Shown piece after piece: positions 1 to 32,748 of a DNA stretch of 64,000 nucleotides. Made by a program: the position numbers and the translations under genes. Every line of letters begins with the position of its first letter. The first letter of the stretch is position 1. Under the pieces are notes generated by a model. It ran no database searches. It was not told where the DNA came from and saw only the letters and a list, made by a program, of their open reading frames with translations. The DNA comes from Ahaetulla prasina (taxonomy: Eukaryota; Chordata; Lepidosauria; Squamata; Colubridae): assembly GCF_028640845.1 (NCBI RefSeq), contig NC_080540.1, forward strand, positions 157,812,438 to 157,876,437. The letters are read 5' to 3'.

Positions 1-371
1 GGCCACCGCTGGTCGGCTTAGGGTTGGCTGATATACTTGCTTGGTTTGATTTAGGCCACTCTATTATAAAATGGTACGATTTAATTTCAAATTCATTGAG
101 CTGTATGTGAGAAGAACTCTGATTCCCAAAGTACATGATTAAACTTGCACTACTTGAAAAATCCTGAATTCATGATATTGTATAAGTGCACAAAAAAAGA
201 ATCATATTGTACATGTCAGAAAGTGGGAATAAAGGTGTGTAGGAATTTAGCACCCACCCCCTCCTAGAAGAATGAAATATTTTAGAAAATATTTAAAAGG
301 CAGAATATATTTCCCTGGATGAGAAATGGAGAAACATGTTTTAAAGAGGAAGCAACTCCCCCCCCCACCTT

Positions 372-749
372 TGTCAATGGGCCATTAACGCCTGAGCCAG
401 TCCATTGTCTACATGACAAAGATAGAATTAGCCTACCCATCTAGCAACAGAATCTTACCACATGGCAAGGCTCAAGCAAGCTTGAGAGACAACCTACAAC
501 ATTAGCTAAGACTCCCACCCCCTGGGAGTCTGACAACCAATCAGGATACTCTTCCTGTGCCCCAGAAAGTTCAAAGCTCAGAAAAAGCATAAAACCAGGG
601 AGCACACAGGATCTCACCCCTTTTCTGTTCAGGAACTCAAGCCATGTGATCCTGACCACCATTAAACCATCTTTCCAAGCAGTCTCCATGTTTCCAGTGT
701 CTTTGTCCCCACTTGGAACTGAACCCAGATGGATATTTCTTCCAACAGG
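372..749 (+). repeat. Possible old retroviral-type LTR
   Basis: The stretch has a CCAAT-like box (aaccaatcagg near 536), a TATA-like run (cataaaacc near 589), a late attaaa-type signal near 662 and ends in CAACA, the layout of a retroviral-type LTR. No matching partner LTR or clean target duplication was found, so the borders are guesses. It could be an unrelated old repeat. Confidence 0.25.
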
Positions 750-3416
750 TGCTATACCATATTTAAGCTGCAATTTCTAGACAGCACCAAAAGGAAAGAG
801 CAAATTATAGCTGCTGCCACCCTCCGGTTCTGATTTTTGTAGTTGGGATCCGAGCCCTTGCTGTTTTATAAACCTTGCAGCACAATTTAAGACAGGGCCA
901 TAGGATGGTTTAGCAGATGAGAAGCCCAAAAGTGCTATAGCTAAAAAACCCTAGAACTAAAACTGCACATAAGCAGATGTATTGTTTCAGTTTTATTAAA
1001 TAACAATGCAAATTAAGCATACTTCCAAAGCAGTAAGACCAGCTGAATAGAATAGAGTTTAGTTTGGGCCATGAACACAACTGTTGATCAGAAACATCTA
1101 TACTTTTAATTCCTATGAAAACGTTGGTGATAGTTTCTCGCACACAGCTTCATTTCACCTCATGTTAAACTGCAATTCAGCTTAGCATGAGATGGGGATT
1201 TGAGACACTGACTGCAAAACCATTCCTGTGGCAGTTCAGTCACTTTCCCATTCAAGTGAGACTCCTGAGTTTGTGTGATTGTATGGAAAGTTACACAATC
1301 AGAAATACTTCTACATGGTATGGCAGACTAACCCAGACTGCAAAAATCCTGATGGCCAGAAGATGGAAACAGTGATGCAGAAAATTGTGGCCTGGTTTTT
1401 TTGGATTTTGTAGCTTGTATTTGATAGCCTTCTTGTAGGCTTTATATTGCAGACAATTTAAAATAATGTGGTATTTGGATATTCAAGGTGAGGGCTAGCA
1501 GCAAGATCTTGGTCCCAGAAACTATGCCATGGTCCTTCATTCTAGGTTGAGGTGTATATGAATTCAAATCCAGTGACGCAAGTCATTTGCTGTTCTGGTA
1601 ACATAAATGCAGATAGTTTTAGAGCAAATGGATCCTATTTATCAACCACCGCTATAGTGGTTAAATTGAAATGTTTTTTTTAAAAGATCTTTTTATCCAG
1701 CCTTTTTCATTTTTCATAAAAAGCTAATTTTTAATACCTTATTTTCCTAGTCACATTCAAAGCAATCTGAAATTGGAAAGCATCTATAACAGCTTCCTAA
1801 AGTTATTGCTTTCCTTAAAATAATTGTATGATAAAGTCACCTTCAGTTCCCCAAAGAAGTGAATTGTGTGATCTGAAATGGTTATCTCTTCTCCGTTTTA
1901 CATTTTCTTTGAAACTGACAAAGCAATGGGACACATGATGTGCATATATGCACAGAGCATATACATAGGGCATATAGATATACAAAAGAATAGCCATTGA
2001 TTTGAGTCTCAACCTGTAAAAGCTTAACTTTTCTTTTTGCAGTGGTTAGTAAGACAGTAATGAACCCACTAGAAAGGTGCCAGGCTTTGAACTACAATGG
2101 ACAATCCTGAATAGGATTTGCAGCTCACGTGGCTGTTTTCTGGGACTCTCTGTATAAATGGGGCATAATATTGCCCCTTCAGTATGACTGAGGGATCCTG
2201 TCAAACTGTAGATCACATCGTGACCAAGGACATATACCGGCCCAATATCTGACATTTTTAATATAAACGATGCTGCATTTCAATGAGATGGTCAAGACAT
2301 TGGTATTTGAACATAGATCTTTTTTAACATTTATATTTTATTGTGTTTTACTATTGCTTTAATCTAGATGAAATGTTAATATATATTGCTAGTCCATGTA
2401 TGACATGCCATACATTAAGTGAATAATTTATGATTGTCTTCTTAGCCCATGCTATGGGTCACTCACACTCCATGGTTGTGCTTCATTAATGAACCAGATG
2501 TCGTATGAAGAATCTGCATAGAGAATAGTTTAATTCCTTTGAAACTGGATCAACTATTGGAATAGTGGTTGTAGGTTGCAGTTTATAGCCATAGCTGGAG
2601 TTGACTAATGTGGTGAAGTTATGTAGGTAAGATAAAATGGCTACAGTGCTGTGTGAACTTCTATCAAAGAAACTCCCCCACTTAAAAGCTAGTTTACAAA
2701 GAAAACATTTAGTGTGTTGTCATGATTCCTGAAATCTCTTGCATTGTTGACATTCTGCAGGGAGCAGTGCTTGTATTTCAACGTAACACTTGAAACACAT
2801 CTATGATGCCCTAATTCAGTGGAGAGGAATGAAACTGGGGAAACACTTTAATTAACTTCCCTGTAGTTTGTGAAAACAGATCAGCCAGGGTTAAAAGAAG
2901 AAACAACGGAGATGTTTAGGAACATATTTGTTTAAACAAATTTATAAAAGGAGTAAAATCTAATAGTCCAATGCAACCTTTCTTGAGCCAAAAGTCATAT
3001 TTTCCCTTTATGAGGTCTGCTTGGGGATACAAGTTTAACGATTTAATCTTTATATTTGACTTATAACATCTACCCCATCTGCTATTTCCAAATGTTCAAT
3101 AAATATGAAAACGTTATAACAGCAATTTACATCTGTACAATGTTGCAGATATTATTAAATTCAGAAGTCTTTACCTCTTTTATAGATTAGTTCAGATACA
3201 ATAGATTTGCCATTTTGGGAACAGAGAGGGATATCTGAATGGAAATATTTTTTTAAGATTTTTTTTTAAATCCCACCTTTATTATTATATTTTTTATAAA
3301 TAATTCAAGATGGCAAATATACCTTACCTCTCCTATATTTCCCACAATAACCACTTCGTAAGACGAGTTGGACTAAGAGTGACTGGGTGAAAGTAACCCA
3401 GCTAGCTTTCATGCCT

Positions 3417-3937
3417 CAGCCACTAGAACTCTTTCGGGTGCAATTCAAGGTTTTGGTGACCACCTTTAAAGCGCTCCATGGCTTAGGACCGGGATACCTT
3501 CGAGACCGCCTTCTGCCGCCGATTGCCTCCCAACGACCTGTGCGCTCCCACAGAGTGGGCCTCCTCAGGGTGCCGTCGACCAAACAGTGTAGGTTGGCGG
3601 CCCCCAGGGGAAGGGCCTTCTCTGTGGTGGCACCAGCCCTGTGGAACGAGCTCCCTCCAGGATTACGACAACTACCCGACCTCCGGACCTTCAGACGGGA
3701 ACTGAAGACGCTATTGTTTCAGCGTGCAGGACTAGCCTAAGATAAAAGGTTTTAGCATATCTTAATGGGGTTTTTATAGGTTTTTTATTTTTTAGTGATC
3801 AGGCCATGATATTATCTAGTTTTAATTGGGTTTTAATGTTTATTTATTGTACTGTTTTAATATGCCTGTGAACCGCCCTGAGTCCTACGGGAGATGGTGC
3901 GGTATATAAGTTCGATTAATAAATAAATAAATAAATA
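3417..3937 (+). repeat. CR1/L2-like LINE 3' fragment
   Basis: The last ~100 codons of a LINE ORF2 are readable (FKVLVTTFKALHGLGPGYL, then RTFRRELKTLLF), followed by a short 3' UTR with the ccgccctgagtc motif and an (aaat)n tail. The same family recurs at 14.6 kb, 36.4 kb and 37.4 kb. It is 5' truncated, as is usual for LINEs, and has no intact gene. Confidence 0.8.
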
Positions 3938-6554
3938 ATAAACTCAAGTCTCCCAGTTTCTAACCTGTTGCCTTAACCACTGGACCAAACTCCCATAGCA
4001 TCTAAAATCCATTAAAAGGGGCTTGGTTAAGTTGAGGTTTTATTGTATTACTCGTTTTATCCTACCACTCTAACCTATTGTTTGTTAACAGTTAATGATA
4101 GGAGTTCCTGTTATATGTTGGGTACATCAAGCTATATTCTTTCATAGTCAGAGATGCTGTGTTGCTATGTTTACTTCATTAAATGTATTAATGCTTAGTG
4201 TAAAGCTTATATTTCTTCACTGTATCTGAAAATAATAAGTTGTTAAAACAAAGTAAAACAAAACACATTACTGTAGATGTGTAAGAGAATTTTTCCTGTC
4301 ACTTCCTTTCTTCAGGAGGGTAGAAGAAAACAATACAGCATCTCACTTTGTTTCAGTAAATTATACTCTACAGTATTTTGTAATAATGTGAACTTCTAGA
4401 TAGGGCATCATCAGAAATTGGGAATCATAGCCAGATTATTGCCCCTATCTGACGTTGTAACTGCTGCACCAAAAGTGGTTTTTGAAGCAAAAACAAAACA
4501 AAAAACAATAACAAAAAAAGTCCACTTTATCCAAGCCAGATCATCACTGATTTTAATCTTATTAACTTGTTTTTGAATGATAGCTTCATAATAGATTGTA
4601 ACAAATTTTTATTTATAATTTTAAGAAGTCAATTTTAAAGAAAATTGATTTCTTAAACCATAAATGTCATTGATATTTAAGTAGGGGATGGGCAACTTTT
4701 GAGGGTTTGGAAGTTGCATTTAATACTTTGACAGGTGAGGACCATGAAGTACATGTACTCCATCAAGGACTGAGATTTTGTCTTTGGAAGGGATTTGGGG
4801 TGGGTCACATAACCCAAGGAATATTTTAGCACTGACACTTATTTCCACACATTTTCAGTTTTGTTAAGGACAGGAAAATTTCAAGAGGGAGTCGGCAAGG
4901 TCCAAAAGAGGGAAATTGGAGGACATACATAAACAGCCCCTAGGACCACAAATTGGTCACCCTCATTTTAAGCCATATATGTTGAGAGATTAATTTTAAA
5001 ATTGTCCCTATAACTCATTGTTTTTTTTTGTAGCTGGGATATATTTCTAAAGTAAGCGTTGTTGCCAGAATGGGGTTAAATAAACCCAGCCTCTCCTCCT
5101 GGCAACCAGATAACCATGAATGCTGACTTGCAATGGGAACAGAAAACATTGAAACAGGTGCATGTTCTCTCATGGAGCCTGACATAATGGCTGGGCAGAA
5201 TATCAGGCCAGGATTTCAAGATCTGTATGACATTATCATCAGGTCATTTACCAGTTTCACATGAAACCTGGATTACTGATGCAGACAACTGCAAATGAAT
5301 TTGCAAACTACAAGAAAATTACCTTTTAATTCAAGAAAGTGGGAGGAGTGCTAGAAATCAAGTCGATCATGGCAGTATCCAGTGGATTGGGAATGATGGC
5401 TCCCTTTTGGTTTGTTCTTTCAACTGACTTCATCACCAGCTTTCCATTGCCAGGACATTTGTAGTCATCATCAACTGTACCATATTTGACATCCATTAGA
5501 GATCAATGACATTAATTTAAGCTTTTAACCTAATTATTAACTGCACTGTTATTTCCTCAAACTGTTTATAGTCTTTACCCACCACCCTTGCTAGTAGTGT
5601 AATGTGCAACTGATACTTAATGCAGCAGATGAAACCACTTAAAATGTAATTCATTTCTTCATCTTATTTAGAGAGGAGTCTAAATTAGAAACCGAGTTTA
5701 CAGACAAGCTAGCATGTTTATACCCTCATAGAATTTAAAACTATAATGAGAAGCCTGAGACTACCCAGATGTTCTACTCTCATCTTTTTCATTCTGGATT
5801 GGGATTGACAGGAACCAGGAATTCATGGTAGAGGTCCCCCACTCCCATCTTAAATACCTGAATTATGATAGGTAGTATAAATTAATATCCTTGATACTTT
5901 TCAGACTATGAAACTGACAACTTAATTCTAGGGATCTGCCATTATTTTTGGTACATTCAAGCAATAGGATTTAGAATAATTTTTCTTGTTAAATACAGAG
6001 TGCACCTAAATATGCCTTCATTAACACAAGTGTGTGTTCTCTCTTGTTGCTAATTCATTTGAAGATGACCTCCAAGGACCATACATATAGGGATGTATTA
6101 CGAAAACTAAAAAAATGAAGGCAAAAATGTTACCCATATGTACAATAGTAACTTTTAATTTTTTTAAAAATAAATAAATTTTATTTAGCTATTTATTTTA
6201 ACATTTACTAATTTTTAAAATTGCCTTATAAATGGTCTTTGGAAAAAAACTGTATTACTTAATCTTTCTAAAGTTATAGATTATACAGACATGTAAGCAT
6301 ACAAACAACACTTCTCCAAATAAGCACCTTCCCTGGATCAGGTTACTTTATCATAAAACGACTGTTCATTTGGTTCATATAATAAGAGATATTAGCAAAC
6401 ATTTTGCAACTACAGTACATTGGAAAAGTAAAAACATGAATTCTGACACTGCAGGACTGTACTTTAAAAACACACCTATATTTTAGTTACATTACATTTT
6501 AATGTAATTCATTAATCAGATCAGGTAGAAAATTTAAAATTTGTGTTTTTATAC

Positions 6555-6568
6555 ACACACACACACAA
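6555..6568. repeat. (AC)n microsatellite
   Basis: A run of alternating ac units; short and unremarkable. Confidence 0.7.
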
Positions 6569-8497
6569 TTCCAACCCTGCCTTAGATGTAAAGCCATCTG
6601 AGGAACTTTGGGCCAAACACTCTCTCAGCCCAACCCAGAGTTCTGGGGAAAATAAGATAGTAATAATGTGCATTTGCCGCCTCGAGTTACTTATAAAAAT
6701 AAAGGTGGGATATAAATAAAAATAAACACACAAAGTGTAAATAAGTTCCTACATTCATGTTTATCTAAACTTAAAAACCTTTTTGCACATGGCTTCAGCT
6801 GATGAATCTCAATGTTTTGAAAAACCCCAAAGTAGATTTTAAAAACCCAGAATAAAACTCTAAACCCATTCCTTATGTTAGAAATTAGTCAATCCTCATA
6901 CTCTCAGTAGAAATAACACGCAATTTCAACAGTAGATAAGCCAAGCCAGCTGAATAAAATTAGACATTTTGGAGCAAGCAGAATTTTTGCAAATGGTACT
7001 TAGAATATAAGAAGGATTTAAAAATAATTATTTCAACTGTATTTTTACAGGCTTCAGGGTTAGATGGTTGGAGTCAGCCTGTGTAATTGTGGTTTTGAGT
7101 TTTTATGTTTTTATATTATTTTAACTTTTATCTGGCTGGGGTTGCTACAGCAAGATGGATGGCCATACAAGTTGAAATAATAAAAATAAAATAAAATGTT
7201 TTGCTATAATATTTCTGTTCTGTAAGGTTGCAGAACAATCTTATCTGGAAGGGCATTAATGCAAAAGAGATCCAAATCATTTTTCTATCTATTCTGTGGT
7301 GGAATATACATAAGCGATCCAGATTTATCAACAGGTTAGCATATTGGAGGTGTCATAATACTTTGCTAAGATCCACAAAACAATAATCTTGCATAGTTGC
7401 TGTCCTACCATTTTTATCAGCAGGGAAACAAACGGAATCCACAAACGAAGAGCTATTCCCAAAAATGCAAAATCTCTAAGTTGCACATTCTTGTCCACTT
7501 TGCCAGGTGTTTTTTCAAGCAGAATCTTTCTCCTTTTATGTGACTGTCTCTGGATTTATTGCAAGTGAACTTATCATCTTGAAATGTTTACATTTTTATA
7601 CTATAAATAAATTAGTTGCATGCAGCAAAATACCCAAAGCATCAGAATTTTTGAAAGGCAAATACACAGATATGTTATCTAAAAACAACCCAATTTCTAG
7701 GGTTACATATTATACGCTGTATGTATTGTTATCTCAACATTTTATCTTTAGAAACTCTGATTCCATTGCTAATAATCATTTGTCAGTTGGATAGCCATAT
7801 AAATGTGTATAATGAAATAAGTAGTTCAAGGTAGTCTGTATTTTCTTTTACTATAAACTTTGAATTGGTTACACGAGCCATTTAACCACTATGACCAAGG
7901 GCATCTGTATCAAGCCACAATGGTTCAATTACTGTATGAAATTATATTTGATGTAAGTACCAAAATCATGTAATATGCATATTGACATCTTAATGCATGT
8001 GTCATTTGCCACTCTGCTCCCCCATGAATACCTATGATTGTAAGAATCTATCCTCTTCAAGAGACCTGGGAACAAATACTGTGTTTGCAGTTCATTCTAT
8101 CCCAGAATATTAAATTAATATTAAAATATATTTTAAAAAATGGTTTGAACAATCCATACTGACCAAACTTTGTATCATCCTAAAGCATAATGGCTTACTA
8201 CACACCTTAAGCCAGAGGAAAACCACATTAATTAGCTTGTTGGGGAACCTAGTCATTACACAAAGAGTTGCATTCTAAACACAAACATTTTTTTTAATCT
8301 AATACCAAATAAAACTGTTGGAATATAGCTCCATCATTATTCACAGCCAGCACAGGACAATGTACACTTTGAGTGGTTCCTTTCAAGTTTAAGGTAACGA
8401 TGCTTTATGACAAATGTGGATCACTGAGAACTCTAGAAAATGGGATTATAAAACATGTGTACTGATGCACCAGCTGTTTGAAAGCTCCATTTACAGC

Positions 8498-8612
8498 AGG
8501 CCTGTCAAACTGGTGGCCCACGGGCTGGATGTGTCATGCCCACTCCTGCTCCACAAAGGCAAAAAACATTGCGATATGTCATGATACATCACATGACATG
8601 ATCAAGTTTGAC
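8498..8612. mobile_element. Small hAT-like non-autonomous element
   Basis: The ends are a degenerate inverted pair (gcctgtcaaact and agtttgacaccc) around about 80 bp, the pattern of a common squamate MITE. A second copy lies at 25.9 kb. No transposase is encoded. Confidence 0.5.
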
Positions 8613-9724
8613 ACCCGTGATTTATAGTATTTTTCTGTATAAAATGGATCAACAAATGTTTATAAGGTAGCTGAATAAAACCCCCAAATATCAGAAATCC
8701 ATTATATACATGATAATTAAGAGCACCAAAATGTCATACTTTAATATGTCTGCTTATATTAAAGACTTTTTTCTATTTTTTCCTTATTTTTTTAAAGCCG
8801 CATGTTTAATGAATCTGAAAAATGTGCAGTTAGTTAAATAATTTTCCAGGGGATAGAAAAATGGCATATACTTTACTTCTAACAAAACAAATGTAAAAAT
8901 CATAAAATTATGCAAATTTGTTTATAGAAGGGACAAAATCTGTTTTCCCACTGAAATTTAATTTTCCGCATGACCGCTCAAACCAATGTATGATAAAGAA
9001 ATATTCAAGATAGGAAAACAAGCAAAACTGTAACTTACTGCTTCCTTAGCATGAGGAAAGACAAGCTATCATTCTGTCATATTTACTACACATATTTACT
9101 GCTTAAATTTCAGTTATTTGTAAAATCAGCATCAATGTTGCAAGGATGAAATCTGACTGTTCAAGAGCATGTCTCTCACCTACTTTTCTGCAGGATTTTT
9201 TTCTTTGGTTCTCTTTCACAAATTGATTCTGCATAAACAAAATTAAGTAATGCTACTCCTGAATTTCTAATGAGAAGCTATAGTGACAGATCCAGTATTG
9301 TTTGGTTTGCATTTTAGGTACAATACTTCCTATATGTATTAATCAACAAGGATAAACAATGAAAGGAGTCCAAATTATGAATCAGCATTATTAGTAAGAC
9401 CTATTGTAGCCCCAGAAACTACAGCAAAATCTTTTTAGGGTTTGCTGAAACAGAGACAACATTTCTCTATCAAATATATTTTTAGTGAGATCATTAACAG
9501 GAAAATTGTGATTACAACCACTGTTTCTATGATTGCAGCTGCATCTACCAGTATTAAAAAAATGACTCACATCAAGCCATTTCTTTGGCACTCTAGCAAA
9601 ATTTCAAAGAATCAGTAGAAACTTTCCAGCAAATAAGGAATTCAAACCAGGATCATTAGCCACTATTTCCCCCTCCCCCAATTTGAGGATTCTAACTTGT
9701 TGTGGAAAGCAAATAGGTGTAAAA

Positions 9725-29181
<19,457 letters not shown>

Positions 29182-29351
29182 TTATTTTTGCCCTATCATC
29201 TATTATAACATTGTAGAATACTTTACTACAATAAAGTCTTAATCTGTTGCAGTCACAATACCTAGGCAAACCACTTACACATGAGAACTTTAGGTACTGA
29301 AGTTATTTAGTTAGATACAAAGTTAGTTATTAATCCTAAAAAGCAAGTTAC

Positions 29352-29745
29352 GGTAGTCCTTGTCTTACAACAGTTTGCTTAGTGACTGTTCAAAGTTACA
29401 ACAGCACTGAAAAAAGTGACTTATGACCATTTTTCACACAACTGTTGCAGCATCCCCATGGTCACATGATTTACATTTGGATGCTTGACAACTGACTCAC
29501 ATTTATGACGGTTGCAGTGTCTTGGGGTCATGTGAGCATCTTTTTGCAACCTTCTGACAAGCAAAGTCAATGAGGAAACCAGATTCACTTAACAACTGTG
29601 TACTAATTTAACAAGTGCAATGGTTCACTTAACAAATGTGACCAGAAAAGTTGTAAAATGGGGCAAAACTCACTTAACAAATTTCTCACTTAGCAACATA
29701 AATTTTGGGCTCAATTGTGGTCGTAACCTGAGGAGTACCTGTATT
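29352..29745. mobile_element. Copy of the tagtcctcgacttac DNA element
   Basis: Nearly complete: starts ggtagtccttgtcttacaac, ends aacctgaggagtacctgta. Terminal inverted repeats and the internal gcagcatccccatggtcac phrase agree with other copies. Confidence 0.65.
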
Positions 29746-30015
29746 TCTCTATTCAGCTAAAAGTTTTAAAGTATTCAAAAATGCTGATCTATTTTTCATT
29801 TTTGTAGTCTTATAACTGCCTTATTATCTCAGTTAAATGGTCAATGCTTTTGATCCAGTAACAAAAAAATAAAAATAAAAAAATCAGGTCCAATTATTGG
29901 TCTGAAGTTACTAGTATATATTCTGCCAGTTCAACTGTGGAAGTGCACCTAAAACAAGCCTCCACAGCCAAGTTTCATTACCAGATATCGCTCATACTTT
30001 GAAAAGCCTTTATAC

Positions 30016-30471
30016 TAGCGGTTCCCAACCCTTCTTTGGCCATGCCCCACCTAAGCATCTCTAAAAGCTCAGGCTGTTAAGAAGCCTGTTATTAGAATAC
30101 AGTAGCCTGCAATTACTGCAGGTTCAAGCCCGGCCCAAGGTTGACTCAGCCTTCCATCCTTTATAAGGTAGGTAAAATGAGGACCCAGATTGTTGGGGGG
30201 GGCAATAAGTTGACTTTGTAAAAAAAAAATATACAAATAGAATGAGACTATTGCCTTATACACTGTAAGCCGCCCTGAGTCTTCGGAGAAGGGTGGGATA
30301 TAAATGTAAACAAACAAAAAAATCCTGACACCCCACCCCCTATAATTCTTTCTTTACTCAAAAAGTGCACTCTACTCAGAGGGAGGAAGCCTAAACGGCC
30401 ATTAACTTGGTTTAAACAAGGTTCAAATTGCCCCCATGTGGGGCGTACTCCCCCACCGTTGGGAACCACTG
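30016..30471. mobile_element. hAT-like element with a nested SINE
   Basis: Inverted ends agcggttcccaacc and cgttgggaaccactg are flanked by perfect 8-bp duplications (ctttatac at 30008-30015 and 30472-30479), the target-site length of hAT transposons. A SINE lies inside at about 30.07-30.31 kb. Confidence 0.8.
30070..30312 (+). mobile_element. tRNA-derived SINE, composite with LINE-like tail
   Basis: A box-B-like ggttcaagccc is followed by the core ttgactcagccttccatcc and a tail with gtaagccgccctgagtc and a (taaa)-like end. It is nested in the hAT-like element, so it is younger than that. Confidence 0.65.
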
Positions 30472-30879
30472 CTTTATACCCACAGCTTCTACTCCTTCCC
30501 TAATGAAGCCCGCTTCTGATTGAGTCAAGCTCCTTGTTTTTAATTTTATCACACCTCCATCAAGGAGGTACTTTTTACCAAGCCGACATTGCTTCGGAGG
30601 CCACTTCAGAAGGATGGGTTGAACACGGGGGCAGTTTCAGTATTCTCTCCCTTCCACTTAAATATACAATTGCCTGCGTGTTACACCATCGTTATGGTAT
30701 TCCGCTTATTGTCCTGCCAGTTTTCTGACTAATTTTTGCCCCGTCTTCGCTCACTACCTTGATACGACGGGACCGCCTTCCAAGAACAAAGTTTGTCCAT
30801 GTGAGAAGAAGCAAAGAGGTTCACCCTCCCGGCAAAAATCCCGTCGCCCTGCTTGGACCACAGGCAGAAAATCTAGGCT

Positions 30880-30987
30880 AGGCGTCTGCAAACTTGGCTC
30901 TTTTAAGACTTGTGGACTTCAACTCCCAGCAAACTCTGGGAGTTGAAGTCCACAAGTCTTAAAAGAGCCAAGTTTGCAGACCCCTGA
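30880..30987. mobile_element. Near-perfect foldback MITE
   Basis: Two arms of about 46 bp (from ggcgtctgcaaacttgg, and its complement ending gtttgcagacccc) are separated by a few bases. The same arms occur at 35.13 kb. It lies in NACA intron 1, about 600 bp from the transcription start. Confidence 0.8.
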
Positions 30988-31508
30988 CTTAGGCGGTCGC
31001 GAAAGAGTCCACCCCAACTCTGACCACAACCTCCCCCCTTCAATGCTTTATATAAAACAATACTAGGGGAAAAGAAGGGACCGTTTAGCAGAAACTCCAG
31101 TCCAGCCACCGACCACAACTGAGCACAAACCAGGACCGGCCCAAGAATGTAAGTTCTCCCGTTTCCAAAGTGAAGACCTCCGGCTTTGTTGGAAGCACCG
31201 GAGTCTTCCTAAGGGACGGCTTGCTTCTCGCTGTGCGTTCATTACCGAACATCCTTCTTCCGTCCCCAAACCCCAGGGAGCCTCTCCACTTGACCCGCAA
31301 GGCCGCCCTGACTCCGCAGAACCCCCAGCGAACGGCCCGAGCGGCCTATCCAGAGCCCCCGCCGAATCTAAACGACCCAGGCCGCCCCGCCGCCCTCGGC
31401 CCATCCCTTGGAGCCGCTTCAGCTTTACCCATTTCAAACGGTTCCCCGCTGGCCGGGTTACGGAGCCGTCAGAGGCAGATGCGGGCGGATACAAACGACG
31501 AAACTCAC

Positions 31509-31549
31509 CGTACGAGACGATCCGGGCGCAAGATGGCGGAAGAAAAAGG
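31509..31549 (-). other. NACA: NACA exon 1 (non-coding) and transcription start
   Basis: The donor TACG|gtgagt ends exon 1 at 31509. Upstream lies a pyrimidine tract (CCTTTTTCTTCC, 31549-31538) that fits a 5'TOP start, as expected for a translation-machinery gene. It is followed by GCCATCTTG. The start position is inferred within about 10 bp. The exon has no ATG in frame with exon 2. Confidence 0.65.
31529..31539 (+). promoter_or_regulatory. YY1-type site
   Basis: caagatggcgg matches the YY1 consensus (AAGATGGCGG), here just downstream of the predicted start, its usual place in ribosomal and translation genes. Confidence 0.6.
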
Positions 31550-31573
31550 CAAGAGGGGGGGAAGTGAACCCTA

Positions 31574-31655
31574 CTTCCGGTAGGCGTCGGAACAGCTTCC
31601 GGGTCCTAAAAGAGTCTGTTTTTTTTAGCACGTGCTCTTTCGGCCTCGCTTCCGG
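31574..31655. promoter_or_regulatory. NACA: Cluster of ETS sites with an E-box upstream of NACA
   Basis: Three cttccgg cores lie at 31574-31580, 31596-31602 and 31649-31655, and a CACGTG E-box at 31629-31634. There is no TATA box. This is a typical housekeeping promoter layout; binding is inferred. Confidence 0.6.
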
Positions 31656-31872
31656 AGTCTTCAGAAAGTTGCATGTTAAAACTTATGTATGTGTCAATCG
31701 TATATAAGATAAAAGGTAAAAAGTATAAACATAATTTGGATACATGGAAAGAGTAAGTAAAAAAGGAATCTTAGGACAGGAACGGCAAGCACGCCCGCCC
31801 CAACTTCTACCAACAAGTTCCTGACTCACGGAGGACCAAAAAAAAAACTCAACAAACTCCCACCCATCGGTC

Positions 31873-32110
31873 ATCCCAAAAGTGCTTTTTTTTTCAAGAG
31901 GCAACTGGACTTTCTGGTTTTTTCTTTGAAGTCGTTTCGCTTCTCATCCAAGAAGCTTCTTCAGTTCTGACTGGATGGTGGGTTGAAGCTTCTTGGATGA
32001 CAAGCAAAACGCCTTCAAAGAAAAAAAACCAGAAAGTCAAGTTGCCTCTTGAAACAAAGCATCTTTGGGACAACCATGACCTGGATGCCTGAGAATCTTC
32101 ATAGACGCCC
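31873..32110. mobile_element. Palindromic MITE
   Basis: Long inverted arms (tcccaaaagtgc to aagaagcttcttcag, then the complement ending gcatctttgggacaa) fold over nearly the whole length. The same family is seen, interrupted, at 45.6 kb. Confidence 0.7.
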
Positions 32111-32552
32111 ATCAGTTATTGATGGTAGGAAAAATAAAGATGAATTAGTTTGGTAATGAATAAATGGGTCTTAATATTTGCTTTTATTGTGTAGTATCCA
32201 TTTACTTACTCAATTGCTGCACTGCCCGTTTCACTTAAGCGACACGATACAAAAGTATAAGCAGATTAAAAACAGACAGGTTAAAGAAATGTATACTCCC
32301 AAGCTGCCAGGGTTGCCTATTACTCTTTATATCGCCACGCTAATTGGCAGAGCCGGGGTTCTGATCATCTTCCGGAAGGCTGAAAGAATGGGGACCGTCT
32401 CATCTTTGGGGTAAGATATAAGATGTTCCAAAGGGTGGGAGCATCAGCAGAGGAAAGCTCTCTTCCTGGATCCCATCAGTCAGAATTCTTTAACCAATGG
32501 GATTCGCAACATACCTTTTCTGCCTGACTGGCTGGGATGGATGGATGGATGT

Positions 32553-32748
32553 AACAGCAATAGCAATAGCACTTACTTATATACCGCTTTGTAGTGCTTT
32601 ACAGACCTCTCTAAGCGGTTTACAGAGTCAGCCTATTGCCCCCAACAATTTTACCCACCTCAGTAGGAAGGAAGGCTGAGTCAACCTTGAGCCTGGTGAG
32701 ATTTGAACTGTGCCACTGTGGCTCAGGATGAGATGGTTCATTTCCGAA
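32553..32748 (-). mobile_element. Squamate tRNA-derived SINE
   Basis: Read on the minus strand: a box-B-like gttcaaatctcacc, then ggttgactcagccttcc, ggtgggtaaaattg, ctctgtaaaccgcttagag and a tail of ctattgctattgct. A second partial copy lies at 58.2 kb in the other orientation. Confidence 0.7.

Larger units (their letters stand above)
1..9717. other. Intergenic region downstream of NACA
   Basis: AT-rich DNA with no convincing coding exon on either strand; open frames are short and lack splice context or recognisable domains. It holds a LINE fragment near 3.4-3.9 kb, a possible old LTR near 0.37-0.75 kb, a hAT-like fragment at 8.5 kb and a short CA tract near 6.55 kb. In human, PTGES3 lies on this side of NACA; I see no PTGES3 exon here, so it would lie further left. 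Confidence 0.6.
31200..31665. promoter_or_regulatory. NACA: CpG island of the NACA promoter
   Basis: A sharply GC- and CpG-rich block in an AT-rich neighbourhood, spanning NACA exon 1 and the adjoining intron. Long frames here on both strands follow from few stop codons in GC-rich DNA and are not taken as genes. Confidence 0.8.

Noticed and set aside
31063..31707. Several long frames on both strands near 31.1-31.7 kb
   Set aside because: They lie in a CpG island, where stops are rare, and overlap the non-coding first exon and promoter of NACA.
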